From Isoetes engelmannii (taxonomy: Eukaryota; Streptophyta; Lycopodiopsida; Isoetales; Isoetaceae), in the NCBI GenBank assembly GCA_011763485.2, contig JAANSK020284046.1:1-20392 (forward strand): a DNA stretch of 20,392 nucleotides. The letters are read 5' to 3'. The notes under the pieces are model-generated. The model had not been told where the DNA came from. It searched no databases and was given only the letters and a program-made list of their open reading frames with translations. Each line of letters opens with the position of its first letter. The first letter of the stretch is position 1. Positions 18,900 to 20,392 of the stretch are shown here, piece after piece. Position numbers and translations under genes: made by a program.

Positions 18900-20271
18900 T
18901 CTTCATGGAAAGCAAAAGTGCGCAATGCTGCCTTCATTTAAATCAAGCAGCTTCCATGACTCTTTTGCCCAAATGCTTTTAATTCTCCGATCTAAACCTA
19001 TCTTATCCAATAATTTTGCTCGAGCATAGATATTTAATAGGAAAACATAAGCTGCTATATTTGTGGGTCCAACTCAAGCAATTTAAATGCAGCATGTTCT
19101 CCCCGTTTCACAAGACCTTTGCGTCTGCAAGTTCCAAGGAGGGTTGTCCAGATAACAGTTTCAGGGATAAATGGCATTTCATTGATCAAATTATATGCCT
19201 CATCCAATTGTCCAGCCCGCGCAAGAGGTCAATCATGCACCCATAATGGTCCTCTGATAAGGTGGTATTGTGGAACATGTTACATGTATTCATGGAAACA
19301 AAATGATGGCAACCTTCATGCATTAAACCTGCATGACTGCAAGCAGATAAAATGTTACTGAAAGTGATGTCATTTGGTTTCATGCCTTCCTTAGACATGT
19401 TATGGAACAATTGAAGGGCATTTCTACCACATCCATGGTGGGGATAACCAGCAAGCATTGTGTTCCAGGACACCATAGCCAAATAAAACATTCTAGAAAA
19501 TACCTTATGGGCATCCCCTAAATGATCACATTTACTATAGATGTTAATCAGTGAAGTCCCCATGATAAGTTCCACATTTAATCGATGATCAATAATTTGA
19601 TCATGTAGTTTCCTGCCTTTAGTTAAGGTTGCTAAATATGCGCACGCATCAAGAACACTAAGAAAAGTGACAATAGTAGGCTTTTCCCTTGTTTGTTGCA
19701 TATCCTTGGCATGTGGAGCAATCATAGCAGACCATGCTATGGAATCCCTTGTACTCATCTTGTCAAATACCAAACGAGCGCAATCCAAACTAACAAACTT
19801 ACCATACATTGCAACAAGTGTTGTTCCCACAAGGTTATCGAGATGAAGCTTATGATCCATGATGCAAGCATGAACAAGAATCCCTTCCCATATGCAGCAG
19901 CACGCATCAAGCACACCAATAAAAATAAACTTGCCTGTCCTTATTAGTCCTGCTTTCATCTTTTGGTAGAGTTTCATGACATTGGTAAAATTTTCCTGTT
20001 GACTGTAGACTGCAATCATTGCAGTATATGAAACCATATTTCTATGACATAATTTGCCAAATATTAAGCACGCTTCTTCCAACTAGTTATGACCACCATA
20101 TATAGTTATCGGTGAGATACCCATGATAGTGTGGGCTTCCAACCTAAAATTTAGAATGGATACATGAATTAGTTTAACTGCTGCCACAGATGCAAGATTT
20201 GAACAAGCGGATACAACAAGAGAGAAAGTAAACTTATCTGGTTCAAGTTCCTTCTTTGGCTTTGTTCCCAA
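18900..20271 (-). pseudogene. PLS-class pentatricopeptide-repeat (PPR) protein gene, decayed
   Basis: PPR proteins of this class bind organellar RNA and, with E/DYW ends, direct C-to-U editing. Reading leftward from 20271: ELEPDKFTFSLVVSACSNLA opens a repeat; then LEEACLIFGKL, VSYTAMIAVYSQQENF, VGTTLVAMYGKF, ARLVFDKMSTRDSIAWSAMI, KPTIVTFLSVLDACAYLAT, GTSLINIYSKC, VSWNTMLAGYPHHGCGRNAL, GMKPNDITFSNILSACSHAG and HYGCMIDLL. The E-motif region continues in other frames: GQLDEAYNLINEMPFIPET with IWTTLLG at ~19220-19130, then AAYVFLLNIYARAK and a SW-initiated E+ piece ending near 18900. Damage: an in-frame TAG upstream of the first motif (near 20275), another TAG between MYG-like and LEEA segments at 20083-20085, a shortened repeat after AWSAMIA, frame shifts near 19220 and 19060, and a stop before any DYW domain. 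No DYW tail is visible. The window may cut the 5' end. Confidence 0.9.
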
Positions 20272-20272
20272 A

Positions 20273-20308
20273 CCCTAGGCGCTACTGAAACCCTAGGCAC
20301 TGCTGAAA
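20273..20308. repeat. Tandem 18-bp repeat with telo-box-like AAACCCTA
   Basis: CCCTAGGCGCTACTGAAA is followed directly by CCCTAGGCACTGCTGAAA, two mismatches in 18. The junctions form AAACCCTAG, which resembles the telo-box found in plant leaders and promoters. It lies just 5' of the PPR relic, so it could be part of that gene's old leader. The rest to the window end (20309-20392) shows nothing I can assign. Confidence 0.6.
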
Positions 20309-20392
20309 CCGATTACGCGTTTTCACTCATAACTGGAGATTCCGAACTCCGTTTCAGCTGAAATCTGTTGCGTTGGAAAGCTCTCTCAGATA

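Noticed and set aside
1-20392. Prokaryote-style systems (operons, CRISPR, phage or defence islands)
   Set aside because: The DNA is eukaryotic with introns and retrotransposon relics; no regular repeat-spacer array or tightly packed frames were seen.

Overview
The window looks like nuclear DNA of a land plant with swimming sperm. A fern or other seed-free vascular plant is the best guess; a bryophyte, cycad or Ginkgo cannot be excluded. Three things point there: a multi-exon gene for the cilia/flagella protein CFAP299 (flowering plants have no cilia), a decayed plant-type PLS pentatricopeptide-repeat (PPR) gene, and a fragment of a plant-type NYN nuclease domain. The DNA is AT-rich and mostly non-coding, with a decayed LINE, tRNA-derived SINE-like pieces and several diverged duplications. 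There are no operons, no CRISPR array and no intact RNA gene.

Layout. 1-400: minus-strand open frame for a charged coiled coil, its C-terminus at the window edge. 687-4761: minus-strand CFAP299, start codon plus seven exons covering 176 codons with every splice phase agreeing; the last ~60-70 residues expected for the family are not in the window. 5388-6180: a GC-rich, hairpin-rich island upstream of CFAP299, a candidate promoter and leader. 6390-9230: plus-strand LINE relic (endonuclease, reverse transcriptase, C-terminal region) with a damaged catalytic box. 9231-10975: spacer. 11080-11412: NYN-domain relic and an adjoining ~125-nt imperfect hairpin. 11413-13400: spacer with a diverged tandem duplication. 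13484-16241: three exon-like segments on the minus strand of an unrecognised gene or gene remnant, interleaved with a 280-bp duplicated unit. 16442-17832: a tandem duplication carrying splice-donor-like sites, a SINE with a doubled B box, and a second tandem duplication. 18900-20271: PPR pseudogene on the minus strand.

The one gene that looks alive is CFAP299. I found it by joining short exons; none of its exons is a long open frame on its own, and one long plus-strand open frame near 4.7 kb is only the antisense of its first exon. Oddities around it are the coiled-coil segment where the last exon would be expected and the hairpin-rich island upstream. I see no convincing undescribed multi-gene system. 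All family comparisons are from memory of the families; no search was run.
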